In this document: positions 35,398 to 43,554 of the stretch, piece by piece | Numbering within the stretch: position 1 is the stretch's first letter | How the letters are laid out: every line of letters begins with the position of its first letter | Assembly: GCF_042686175.1 (NCBI RefSeq) | Contig: NZ_JBHUOR010000142.1 | Location: 52,461-116,460 of the forward strand | Direction of reading: 5' to 3' | Origin: Kurthia populi | GTDB taxonomy: Bacteria; Bacillota; Bacilli; Bacillales_A; Planococcaceae | Length of the DNA: 64,000 nucleotides | The notes under the pieces: generated by a model | What the model was told of the DNA's origin: nothing | What the model saw: only the letters and a program-made list of their open reading frames with translations | The model's database searches: none | Translations under genes and position numbers: made by a program

Positions 35398-36903
35398 ATG
35401 AACTTTTTAAAACGTGCTTTTTATAGCACAAAAGCAAAAGTCGGTCGTTCACTATTACTGACATTTGTATTCTCAGCTATTTTAATTTTCATTCTTGCGG
35501 GTTTGACGATTCAAAGCGCCTCACTTACGGCTGCAGAAAATGCTAAGAAAAGTATGGGGGCTACAGTAACGCTTTCAGCCAATATGGAAAATGCGATGAA
35601 GGAGATGCAGGAGAATACTCGTGATGGTGAGCGACCAGACCCTAGTAGCTTCAGCATTACACCAATCGATTTAGATGATGTTGAAAAAATCACCGCACTC
35701 GATAACTTGTCATCGTATTCATTGTCATCAACAACGACTGTGAACGCAAAATCATTTGATGCTATTTCATCAGAAGATTCATCTGATAATAGCGACACTG
35801 AGCAGCAAGGTGGTCCAGGTGGTATGCAAATGCCTGAAATGGCATCACAAGGTGATATTTCAATCTCAGGTACAAATGCAACAGCAACTGCCTCATCGTT
35901 TACAGGTGGCACAGCGGAAATCATTGATGGTGTAGGCATTACAGAAGCCGATGCAGACTCCAATAAAGCCGTCATTGAAACAAATCTAGCAGAAGCGAAT
36001 GATATTGCTGTTGGCGATACAATTAAAGTTAAAGGTGACGACAAAACGTATAAATTAAGCGTTGTCGGTATTTATAAATCAACCGAAGCAACAGACGCAC
36101 GTAGTATGCAAATGGCGTCATTAAATCCGTACAACACGATTTATACATCATACACATTTGCGAATAAAGTCAAAGGTAGCGACTATAAAAATACGGCAGA
36201 TTCCGTTGTCTTTAACGTAACAGATCCAGAAAAAATGGATACCTTTGTGAAAGCAGCAGAAGCAACGGGCTTAGATACAGATACGTATTCATTAACAACA
36301 AATGACCAAGTATATCAACAAATGGTACAGCCGCTTGATAACGTGAAAAGCTTCGCGAATAAAATCGTCATTTTAGTAGCAGTAGCCGGTACCGTTATCC
36401 TAGCGTTGATCGTGATGCTAACCATTCGTGAACGTAAATATGAAATTGGTGTCCTCATGTCTCTAGGTGAAAAACGCAGTAAAATCATCGACCAGTTCTT
36501 TACAGAGCTTGTCTTTGTACTTGTTATTGCGCTAGCAGTAGCCGGTGTGAGCGGTCAGTTTGTCGGCAACGCAGTCGGTAAGCAATTGATTGAACAGCAA
36601 ACGACGACACAAACAACGGATACCGCTTCAAATGCACAAGGCGGCCCTGGAATGGGTGGCGGTCAAGGTGGCGGAGCTCCATCAGGGATGCCAAGTGGCG
36701 GTGGCCAAGGAGGTCCTGCAATGGGCGGCAATATGTCACAAGCTGCTGATGTACAGGAGCAAATTAGTGATTTAGATATTACATTATCGATGAAGGAATT
36801 AATCGAGCTTGGTGGCTTTGGCTTAGGCATTAGTTTCCTTGCTGTCATCATTGCCTCAATTGGCATCATGCGTATGAAACCAAAGAAAATTTTAATCTCA
36901 TAG
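35398..36903 (+). CDS. ABC exporter permease (MacB/FtsX-like) with Gly/Met-rich loops
   Basis: 501 residues with MacB/FtsX-like topology: TM1 (about 18-40), a large extracellular domain (about 45-315), TM2 (about 322-345), TM3 (about 370-393) and TM4 (about 470-492), then a short basic tail ending KPKKILIS. The extracellular part is low-complexity in places: a GGPGGMQMPEM stretch near 140 and a Gly/Met/Pro/Gln-rich loop at about 414-446 between TM3 and TM4. The ATPase gene follows 12 nt later with its own RBS. The pair resembles exporters for peptides, lipids or antibiotics; no two-component system is adjacent and the cargo is unknown. RBS AGGAGG precedes ATG 35398. Confidence 0.85.
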   Translation: MNFLKRAFYSTKAKVGRSLLLTFVFSAILIFILAGLTIQSASLTAAENAKKSMGATVTLSANMENAMKEMQENTRDGERPDPSSFSITPIDLDDVEKITALDNLSSYSLSSTTTVNAKSFDAISSEDSSDNSDTEQQGGPGGMQMPEMASQGDISISGTNATATASSFTGGTAEIIDGVGITEADADSNKAVIETNLAEANDIAVGDTIKVKGDDKTYKLSVVGIYKSTEATDARSMQMASLNPYNTIYTSYTFANKVKGSDYKNTADSVVFNVTDPEKMDTFVKAAEATGLDTDTYSLTTNDQVYQQMVQPLDNVKSFANKIVILVAVAGTVILALIVMLTIRERKYEIGVLMSLGEKRSKIIDQFFTELVFVLVIALAVAGVSGQFVGNAVGKQLIEQQTTTQTTDTASNAQGGPGMGGGQGGGAPSGMPSGGGQGGPAMGGNMSQAADVQEQISDLDITLSMKELIELGGFGLGISFLAVIIASIGIMRMKPKKILIS

Positions 36904-36915
36904 GAGGAATCGAAT

Positions 36916-37575
36916 ATGTTAGAAGTAAAAGACGTCAATTATTGGTATCAATCTAAAAATGATGTGCTCTATGACGACATCAATTTAACGTTTGATAGCG
37001 GCAAATTATATGGCATACTCGGCTCATCAGGCTCTGGTAAAACAACGTTCTTATCACTCATCGCTGGCCTTGATGTTCCGAAAAAAGGGGATATTTTATA
37101 CGACGGCAAATCGATGAAAAAAATTGGCTTAACGGCTTATCGTAATAAATATGTCTCAATCGTTTTTCAGTCATACAACTTATTGCCGTATATGTCTGCG
37201 GTGGATAATATTTTAGCAGCACTTGAAATTACCAATTCACAGCGTAAAGACCGTAAAATCTATGCGCTTGAAATGCTAGCGCGTGTCGGTATTACAGAAG
37301 ACATGGCGAAGAAAAATGTACAGCATCTGTCAGGTGGTCAGCAGCAGCGTGTCGCAATCGTTCGTGCGATGTGCTGTGACGCGCAACTCGTTGTAGCTGA
37401 TGAACCAACAGGGAACTTAGATGAGCAAAACTCACAAGAAATCATTAAGCTATTTGCAGAGCTCGCACATGAACAGCAAAAATGCGTTATCGTTATTACG
37501 CATGAGCGTGACATCGCAAATGCTTGCGATGTCGTATTAGAATTGAAAAACAAGAAATTTAATACGATTAAATAA
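36916..37575 (+). CDS. ABC exporter ATP-binding protein (MacB/LolD type)
   Basis: 219-residue ABC ATPase partner of the preceding permease. Walker A is GSSGSGKTTF (about 36-45), Q-loop VFQSYNLLP, signature LSGGQQQR (about 138), Walker B LVVADEPTGNLD, and H-loop VITHERD. This is the MacB/LolD/YtrE subgroup that couples to FtsX-like permeases. RBS AGGAGG at 36902-36907. A terminator follows, so it is a two-gene operon. Confidence 0.93.
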   Translation: MLEVKDVNYWYQSKNDVLYDDINLTFDSGKLYGILGSSGSGKTTFLSLIAGLDVPKKGDILYDGKSMKKIGLTAYRNKYVSIVFQSYNLLPYMSAVDNILAALEITNSQRKDRKIYALEMLARVGITEDMAKKNVQHLSGGQQQRVAIVRAMCCDAQLVVADEPTGNLDEQNSQEIIKLFAELAHEQQKCVIVITHERDIANACDVVLELKNKKFNTIK

Positions 37576-37581
37576 TCAATG

Positions 37582-37608
37582 AGGTTCGGCAATGGCCGAG
37601 CCTTTTTT
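37582..37608 (+). terminator. Terminator of the ABC operon
   Basis: Stem AGGTTCGGC/GCCGAGCCT with loop AATG and six T. Confidence 0.88.
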
Positions 37609-37703
37609 GTTTTGAAAAAAAGTTCATATAATTCCTCGCAAAATAGGGAATAGAAAAGTGAACCCAAATGCCTGCAAAGCCGTAGAATAAGACAGAAAGA
37701 AAA

Positions 37704-37720
37704 AGTCAAAAAAGGTCAAA
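37704..37720 (+). promoter_or_regulatory. CtsR operator 1 of clpB
   Basis: AGTCAAA-AAA-GGTCAAA: two CtsR heptads (R-GTCAAA) spaced by three bases, the exact CtsR consensus arrangement, just upstream of the -35 element. Confidence 0.92.
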
Positions 37721-37728
37721 CATATCAG

Positions 37729-37757
37729 TTGAATTATGAAGCAAACGAGATTATAAT
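37729..37757 (+). promoter_or_regulatory. Sigma-A promoter of clpB
   Basis: TTGAAT at 37729-37734 and TATAAT at 37752-37757 with a 17-nt spacer, lying between the two CtsR operators. Confidence 0.85.
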
Positions 37758-37771
37758 GAAATTAATCAAAA

Positions 37772-37788
37772 GGTCAAAGAAAGTCAAA
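37772..37788 (+). promoter_or_regulatory. CtsR operator 2 of clpB
   Basis: GGTCAAA-GAA-AGTCAAA downstream of the -10, covering the early transcribed region. A further TTTGAC half-site occurs at 37795-37800. Confidence 0.92.
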
Positions 37789-37832
37789 CCATTCTTTGAC
37801 GAACTACATCCGATGAAGGAGTGGGACTCGAT

Positions 37833-39980
37833 ATGCAAATGAAAATGAACAATGAACAAGATAAAAATCCGTTAGAAACATATGGACGTAACTTAAATGA
37901 AACGGTTAAAGAAGGGAAGCTAGATCCGGTCATTGGCCGAGACGAAGAAATTCGTAATGTCATCCGTATCCTTTCTCGTAAAACGAAAAATAACCCAGTA
38001 TTAATTGGCGAGCCTGGTGTTGGTAAAACAGCCATCGTCGAAGGGCTTGCACAGCGTATTGTGAAAGGTGACGTACCGGAAGGCTTAAAAGACCATGAAA
38101 TTTATGAGCTTGATATGAGCGCATTAATTGCGGGTGCGAGCTACCGTGGTCAATTTGAGGAACGTTTACAAGGTGTGTTAAAACAAGTGAAGGAAGCGGA
38201 AGGACGCATCATTTTATTCATTGATGAAATCCATACGATTGTTGGCGCCGGTAAAACAGAGGGTTCAATGGATGCTGGTAATATGCTAAAACCAATGCTC
38301 GCACGTGGTGAACTTCACTGTATCGGTGCAACAACGCTAGATGAGTACCGTACAAATATTGAAAAAGACCCAGCACTTGAACGTCGCTTCCAACAAGTGC
38401 TTGTACGAGAGCCATCTGTTGAAGATACGATTTCAATTTTACGTGGCTTAAAAGAACGCTTTGAACTCCATCATGCGGTGAAAATTCATGACCGTGCCAT
38501 CGTAGCAGCTGCTGAATTATCAAATCGCTATTTAACAGAGCGCTTCTTACCCGATAAAGCGATTGATTTAATTGACGAGGCATGTGCGATGATTCGTACA
38601 GAGATCGATTCTATGCCACAAGAGCTAGATGAAGTGACACGTCGTCAAATGCAGCTTGAAATTGAAGAGCAAGCATTAATGAAAGAAACGGATGCGGCTT
38701 CTGAAAAACGCTTGAAAAATTTACGTGAGGAATTACAGCAATTAAAAGATTCTTCTGCGTCAATGAAAACTCAGTGGGACAACGAAAAACATGCCTTGCA
38801 AGAAATTCAGGCGAAACGTGAGCTTTTAGACCAAAAACGGAATGAACTTGAAAAAGCGGAATCAGAGTATGATTTAAATAAAGCCGCTGTATTGCGTCAT
38901 GGTGAAATTCCACAATTGAAAAAAGAATTAGAAGAATTAGAGCAAAAATTAACAGAAACAGGCGACACACGCTTACTTCGTGAAGACGTGACATCAGATG
39001 AAATCGCGGCCATTGTATCGCGCTGGACAGGTGTACCGGTAACGAAAATGCTTCAAAGTGAACGCGAAAAATTACTCGCACTTGGTGATACGTTACACAA
39101 ACGTGTCGTTGGGCAAGATGATGCAGTGAAGTTAGTAACAGAAGCAGTATGGCGTGCACGTGCAGGCATCCAAGATCCGAATAAACCAATTGGCTCATTC
39201 CTCTTCTTAGGTCCAACAGGTGTCGGTAAAACAGAGCTTGCGAAAGCATTAGCTGAGCAATTATTCGATTCAGAGGATCATTTTGTCCGTATTGATATGA
39301 GTGAATACATGGAAAAACATAGCGTTTCTCGTTTAGTCGGAGCACCTCCAGGCTATATCGGCTATGAAGAAGGCGGTCAATTAACTGAGCAAATTCGTCG
39401 CAATCCATATGCGGTTGTGTTACTTGATGAAATCGAAAAAGCTCATCCAGATGTGGCTAACATTTTACTCCAAATTTTAGATGATGGCCGCATTACAGAT
39501 GGTCAGGGACGTACGGTCAACTTCACAAATACGGTTGTCATTATGACATCGAACTTAGGCTCACATTATTTACTTGAAATGAATGACTCAAATGAACACG
39601 CAACTGAAGACTTAGTGATGGCTGAATTGAAACGTCATTTCAAACCAGAGCTATTAAACCGTCTGGATGATATCGTGATGTTCCATTCATTATCAGGCGA
39701 GCATTTTGTGAAAATTGCTGACAAATATTTGAATTCATTACGTAAACGTTTAGCTTCTCAAGAAATAAATCTAGTGATTGAGCCAGAAGTGTTAGATTGG
39801 ATTGCGAGTGAAGGGGTGGACCCAGCATTTGGTGCACGTCCATTACGTCGCTTTATCCAACGTCATGTTGAAACGGTTGTCGCACGTGAATTGTTACGTG
39901 GCGATACATTACCTGGTGCAACATTAACGGTTTACTTGGATAACGGTGAAGCGAATATTCGCGTTGACAATGTAGCATAA
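37833..39980 (+). CDS. clpB: ClpB-type AAA+ disaggregase lacking the N-terminal domain
   Basis: 715 residues with two AAA+ modules. NBD1 carries GEPGVGKTA (about 60) and IILFIDEIHT. A long coiled-coil M domain (about 270-395; LEIEEQAL..., RLKNLREELQQLKDS) is characteristic of ClpB/Hsp104. NBD2 has GPTGVGKTEL (about 466) and VVLLDEIEKAHP, plus a sensor-2/C-terminal domain with GARPLRR. It starts at NPLETYGRNLNETVKEGKLDPVIGR, so the usual ~150-residue substrate-binding N-domain is absent and no upstream frame encodes one. There is no ClpP-docking tripeptide of the IGF type that I can identify. RBS GAAGGAG precedes ATG 37833; GTG 37821 overlaps the RBS. Two CtsR operators flank the promoter (class III heat shock). 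Confidence 0.88.
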   Translation: MQMKMNNEQDKNPLETYGRNLNETVKEGKLDPVIGRDEEIRNVIRILSRKTKNNPVLIGEPGVGKTAIVEGLAQRIVKGDVPEGLKDHEIYELDMSALIAGASYRGQFEERLQGVLKQVKEAEGRIILFIDEIHTIVGAGKTEGSMDAGNMLKPMLARGELHCIGATTLDEYRTNIEKDPALERRFQQVLVREPSVEDTISILRGLKERFELHHAVKIHDRAIVAAAELSNRYLTERFLPDKAIDLIDEACAMIRTEIDSMPQELDEVTRRQMQLEIEEQALMKETDAASEKRLKNLREELQQLKDSSASMKTQWDNEKHALQEIQAKRELLDQKRNELEKAESEYDLNKAAVLRHGEIPQLKKELEELEQKLTETGDTRLLREDVTSDEIAAIVSRWTGVPVTKMLQSEREKLLALGDTLHKRVVGQDDAVKLVTEAVWRARAGIQDPNKPIGSFLFLGPTGVGKTELAKALAEQLFDSEDHFVRIDMSEYMEKHSVSRLVGAPPGYIGYEEGGQLTEQIRRNPYAVVLLDEIEKAHPDVANILLQILDDGRITDGQGRTVNFTNTVVIMTSNLGSHYLLEMNDSNEHATEDLVMAELKRHFKPELLNRLDDIVMFHSLSGEHFVKIADKYLNSLRKRLASQEINLVIEPEVLDWIASEGVDPAFGARPLRRFIQRHVETVVARELLRGDTLPGATLTVYLDNGEANIRVDNVA

Positions 39981-39990
39981 TAATCTATTG

Positions 39991-40024
39991 AGAGAACTGT
40001 AAAAGCATACAGTTCTCTTTTTTT
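39991..40024 (+). terminator. Terminator of clpB
   Basis: Perfect 10-bp stem AGAGAACTGT/ACAGTTCTCT followed by seven T. Confidence 0.9.
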
Positions 40025-40057
40025 CGTGCTACACTAAATGAAAAAAGGGGGCAGACG

Positions 40058-40792
40058 ATGACGAAAATTTTTGCCCATCGTGGATTTCGCGCGATGTATC
40101 CAGAAAACACATTATTAAGTTTTCAAAATGCATTTGAGTTAGGGGTCGATGGCATTGAACTTGATGTTCATATGACGCGTGATGGTGAGTTAGTCGTCAT
40201 TCATGATGAATCGCTGAAGCGAACGATTGGGGTAGACGGAGAAGTGATTGATTATACGTATGCGGAACTTAAAAAATTTCGTGCAGCCGCGGCTTTTCGT
40301 GAGCATAAAAATTATGACGGCACGTGGGAGGCGGAGCGCATTCCGACGCTTCGACAAGTCTTAACGCTTCATCAAAAGTATCCGCAAGTAATCGTGAATA
40401 TTGAGCTGAAAACAAATGTTTACACATATGATGGCATTGAACAGAAGGTACTGGCATTAGTCGATGAGCTAAAGACGCCACACGTCATTTACTCATCGTT
40501 TCATTTGCCGACAATTTTACGCATTCGTGACATAGCACCAGCCGCAAAAATTGCTTGGCTAATCGAGGATGACATTGCGCTTCTATCTGATTATAAGCGC
40601 CATTTCCAATTGGATGCGCTCCATATTAGTAAAAAGCTCGTATTAAAATATCAAGAACAATGGCAAGATTTATTGCCAACATTACGTGTCTGGACGGTCA
40701 ATGATGCCGCACAGATCGAAGAATTTCTCGCGTTAGGCGTCGATACCATTATGACCGATACGCCAGATGTGGCATTAGCGCTACGACAATAA
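40058..40792 (+). CDS. Glycerophosphodiester phosphodiesterase (cytosolic, UgpQ/GlpQ family)
   Basis: 244-residue GDPD-fold enzyme hydrolysing glycerophosphodiesters to glycerol 3-phosphate and an alcohol. The catalytic HRG...PENT motif is AHRGFRAMYPENT (about 6-18), the metal-binding pair ELDVHMTRDGELVVIHD (about 38-54) and IELKTN (about 115). There is no signal peptide, so it is cytosolic. RBS AAGGGGG precedes ATG 40058. It lies between clpB and the fab region, separated by terminators. Confidence 0.92.
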   Translation: MTKIFAHRGFRAMYPENTLLSFQNAFELGVDGIELDVHMTRDGELVVIHDESLKRTIGVDGEVIDYTYAELKKFRAAAAFREHKNYDGTWEAERIPTLRQVLTLHQKYPQVIVNIELKTNVYTYDGIEQKVLALVDELKTPHVIYSSFHLPTILRIRDIAPAAKIAWLIEDDIALLSDYKRHFQLDALHISKKLVLKYQEQWQDLLPTLRVWTVNDAAQIEEFLALGVDTIMTDTPDVALALRQ

Positions 40793-40832
40793 AAAAGGAC
40801 GGATTCGCTATGATGGCGGGTCCGTCCTTTTT
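40791..40832 (+). terminator. Terminator of the GDPD gene
   Basis: Stem AAAAAAGGACGGA/TCCGTCCTTTTT beginning at the stop codon. Confidence 0.85.
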
Positions 40833-40838
40833 GAAAGT

Positions 40839-40866
40839 AAAAAGCCTCGACAAATGTCGAGACTTC
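40839..40866 (-). terminator. Terminator of the DUF2929 gene
   Basis: On the minus strand, GTCTCGAC-ATTT-GTCGAGGC followed by TTTTT. Confidence 0.85.
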
Positions 40867-40869
40867 TGA

Positions 40870-41067
40870 TTAGTGGTCTTCGCGACCGATTGCTTTTGGC
40901 GATTCGCTTGGAATTACGGCATCAATGATGATTAATAATACAGCGAATACTAATGACATGATTAAGCCTTGGTTCCAGTCTGGAGTACCTTGGTTGATTG
41001 CGCTAACTACGTAGTTCAATACAGATACTAAGATGACTGACCAGATTACTAAGAAAATGTATCTCAT
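40870..41067 (-). CDS. DUF2929 small membrane protein (YjzD-like)
   Basis: 65-residue protein with two TM helices (about 3-22 and 35-52) joined by a short loop containing WNQG, and a charged C-terminus. It resembles B. subtilis YjzD (DUF2929), found near the fabH-fabF locus as here. Function unknown. It is divergent from fabH and has its own terminator. An RBS (GAGGTG) lies upstream on the minus strand. Confidence 0.82.
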   Translation of the reverse strand: MRYIFLVIWSVILVSVLNYVVSAINQGTPDWNQGLIMSLVFAVLLIIIDAVIPSESPKAIGREDH

Positions 41068-41188
41068 GATTTTGTTTTCACCTCTAAGTTACTATTCTAT
41101 CTGTCTTATCATACCATAACTACATTAAGCATTGAAATACTGTTTTTGAATAAATAAAGGCGATTTTCCATTGTTCGTATTTCTATAG

Positions 41189-41217
41189 TTGCAATTTTTA
41201 GTCTTATTATCTATAAT
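41189..41217 (+). promoter_or_regulatory. Sigma-A promoter of fabH-fabF
   Basis: TTGCAA at 41189-41194 and TATAAT at 41212-41217 with a 17-nt spacer, overlapping the FapR site at its 3' edge. Confidence 0.8.
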
Positions 41218-41234
41218 TATGACCAGATACTAAT
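41216..41234 (-). promoter_or_regulatory. FapR operator of fabH-fabF
   Basis: The minus-strand sequence ATTAGTATCTGGTCATAAT matches the FapR palindrome ATTAGTACCTAGTCTTAAT at 16 of 19 positions. It spans the -10/start region, as in the B. subtilis fabHA-fabF promoter, where malonyl-CoA releases FapR. Confidence 0.88.
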
Positions 41235-41259
41235 ATTTGATTATAAAGGTGGTTACGTT

Positions 41260-42198
41260 ATGAACGCAGGGTTTATTGGTGTAGGGCGTTATGTACCAGA
41301 AAAAGTCGTGACGAACTTTGACTTAGAAAAAATCGTTGATACAAATGATGAATGGATTCGTACACGTACAGGCATTGAAGAACGCCGTATTGCGGGCGAT
41401 GATGTGGATACGTCAGATATGGCCTACGAGGCAGCAAAACAAGCAATTGAACATGCGGGGATTTCTCCAGAGCAAATTGGCTTGATTTTAGTTGCGACGG
41501 TAACGCCAGATCAGCCTTTCCCATCTGTAGCATGTATGTTACAAGATAAATTGGGTGCCACAAATGCAGCAGCAATGGATATTTCAGCGGCATGTGCTGG
41601 CTTCATGTATGGGGCTATCACAGCACAACAATTTATCGCAACAAATACATATGATTATGTGTTAGTGATAGGTGTGGAGAAACTATCAAAAATCACAGAC
41701 TGGTCAGACCGTAATACAGCTGTCTTATTCGGTGATGGTGCTTGTGCTGCTGTAATGGGCAAAGTATCAGAAGGCCGCGGGATTTTATCATTTGATTTAG
41801 GCGCAAAAGGTGCTGGCGGTAAATATTTATATGAAGATGAAAACAAGCATATCATTATGAATGGTCGCGAAGTCTTCAAGTTTGCAGTACGTCAAATGGG
41901 TGAATCTGCACTAAAGGTTGTTGAGCAAGCAGGCTTACAAAAAGAAGATGTTGATTTATTAATTCCACACCAAGCGAATATTCGCATTATGAACTCAGCA
42001 CGTGAACGCCTAGGCTTACCAGAAGAAAAAATGTCATCTGTTATTGCGAAATATGGGAATACATCAGCGGCTTCCATTGGTAATGCTTTAGTTGAAGAAT
42101 TAGAAAATGGTAAAATTAAAGACGATGATTTACTTGTTTTAGTAGGTTTCGGTGGCGGCCTAACATGGGGCGCAATCGCACTAAGATGGGGGAAATAA
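41260..42198 (+). CDS. fabH: Beta-ketoacyl-ACP synthase III
   Basis: 312-residue FabH, which starts fatty acid synthesis by condensing acyl-CoA with malonyl-ACP. Anhydrous catalytic triad: Cys in DISAACAGF (about 113), His in IPHQAN (about 240) and Asn in YGNTSAAS (about 270). Branched-chain primers would be expected in Bacillales. RBS AAAGGTGG precedes ATG 41260. fabF follows, giving a FapR-regulated operon. Confidence 0.97.
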   Translation: MNAGFIGVGRYVPEKVVTNFDLEKIVDTNDEWIRTRTGIEERRIAGDDVDTSDMAYEAAKQAIEHAGISPEQIGLILVATVTPDQPFPSVACMLQDKLGATNAAAMDISAACAGFMYGAITAQQFIATNTYDYVLVIGVEKLSKITDWSDRNTAVLFGDGACAAVMGKVSEGRGILSFDLGAKGAGGKYLYEDENKHIIMNGREVFKFAVRQMGESALKVVEQAGLQKEDVDLLIPHQANIRIMNSARERLGLPEEKMSSVIAKYGNTSAASIGNALVEELENGKIKDDDLLVLVGFGGGLTWGAIALRWGK

Positions 42199-42217
42199 TA
42201 TGAAAGTGGGGAACGAA

Positions 42218-43459
42218 ATGACGAAGAAGCGCGTAGTAATTACAGGAATGGGTGCAATTACACCGGTAGGTAATAATGTAGCAGATAGCTGGAATGCAGT
42301 GAAAAATGGTCAATCAGGTGTGGGACCACTTACACGTATTGATGCAGATAAATTTAACGCAAAAGTAGCGGCACAAGTAAAAGATTTTGATATTGAACAA
42401 TATATTTCAAAAAAAGATGCGCGTAAAATGGACCGCTTTACACATTATGCGATTGCCGCAGCAAAAGAAGCAGTAGACGATGCAGCACTTGAAATCAATG
42501 ATGATAATGCAGCAGATATCGGCGTATGGCTAGGCTCAGGTATTGGCGGTATGGAAACATTCGAACAACAATACAAAAACCTAACTGAAAAAGGGCCACG
42601 TCGTGTGAGTCCATTCTTCGTACCAATGATGATTCCGGATATGGCAGCAGGACAAGTATCGATTTTACTAGGTGCGAAAGGCATTAACACATGTACCGTA
42701 ACTGCTTGTGCAACAGGGACTAACTCCATTGGTGATGCCTTCAAAGTTATCCAGCGTGGTGATGCTGTTGCGATGATTACAGGTGGTACAGAAGCGCCAA
42801 TTACCGAACTAGCGGTTGCGGGCTTCTGCTCAAATACAGCGTTATCGACAAATCCGGACCCACAAACAGCAAGCCGTCCATTTGATAAAGACCGCGATGG
42901 CTTCGTTATCGCAGAGGGTGCAGGTGTCGTTGTTCTTGAAGAGCTTGAACATGCGCTGGCACGTGGTGCAAAAATTTATGCAGAAGTTGTTGGTTACGGT
43001 GCATCAGGGGATGCTTACCATATTACAGCACCTGCACAAGATGGTAGTGGCGCAATGCGTTCAATGCAACAAGCATTGAAAGATGCAGGCGTTGAGCCTT
43101 CAGCAGTTGATTATATTAACGCACATGGTACAAGTACATATTATAATGATATGCTTGAAACATTAGCGATTAACAATGTCTTTGGTGACCACGCGAAAAA
43201 ATTAGCGGTTAGCTCAACAAAATCAATGACAGGTCATATGCTTGGCGCAGCTGGCGGTATTGAAGCCATTTTCTCTGCATTAGCCATTAAAGAAAGCATC
43301 GTGCCTCCAACAATTAACCTTGTGAACCAAGCGGAAGAATGCGATCTTGATTACGTGCCAAACGAAGCGCGTGAAATGAACGTAGACTATGCACTAAGCA
43401 ATTCATTTGGTTTTGGTGGACATAATGCCACATTATTATTTAAAAAATACGAAGCGTAA
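42218..43459 (+). CDS. fabF: Beta-ketoacyl-ACP synthase II
   Basis: 413-residue FabF elongating condensing enzyme. Active-site Cys lies in TVTACATGTNS (about 163), His in NAHGTSTYYND (about 303) and SMTGHMLGAAG (about 340). The GFGGHNATLLF ending is typical. ATG 42218 gives the family N-terminus TKKRVVITGMG and follows GTGGGGA. ATG 42200, one base after the fabH stop region, is an alternative that adds six residues (preceded by GGGGGA). It is the last gene of the fabHF operon. Confidence 0.96.
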   Translation: MTKKRVVITGMGAITPVGNNVADSWNAVKNGQSGVGPLTRIDADKFNAKVAAQVKDFDIEQYISKKDARKMDRFTHYAIAAAKEAVDDAALEINDDNAADIGVWLGSGIGGMETFEQQYKNLTEKGPRRVSPFFVPMMIPDMAAGQVSILLGAKGINTCTVTACATGTNSIGDAFKVIQRGDAVAMITGGTEAPITELAVAGFCSNTALSTNPDPQTASRPFDKDRDGFVIAEGAGVVVLEELEHALARGAKIYAEVVGYGASGDAYHITAPAQDGSGAMRSMQQALKDAGVEPSAVDYINAHGTSTYYNDMLETLAINNVFGDHAKKLAVSSTKSMTGHMLGAAGGIEAIFSALAIKESIVPPTINLVNQAEECDLDYVPNEAREMNVDYALSNSFGFGGHNATLLFKKYEA

Positions 43460-43475
43460 GCGACTTCTTATTATC

Positions 43476-43506
43476 AACTCGTCATCTCTAGGTGACGAGT
43501 TTTTTT
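43476..43506 (+). terminator. Terminator of fabHF
   Basis: Stem AACTCGTCA/TGACGAGTT followed by T-run. Confidence 0.88.
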
Positions 43507-43510
43507 GCGT

Positions 43511-43544
43511 AAAAAAAGGCTACGAAATTTTCGTAGCCTCTTTT
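43511..43544 (-). terminator. Terminator of trpS
   Basis: On the minus strand, AGGCTACGA-AAATT-TCGTAGCCT followed by seven T, just after the trpS stop. Confidence 0.88.
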
Positions 43545-43554
43545 GAATGGTCTA

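Noticed and set aside
38611..39408. Long minus-strand open frame opposite clpB (and similar ones opposite pepF, comK-side and fabH)
   Set aside because: Antisense shadow of a strongly conserved gene, no RBS or recognisable protein motif.
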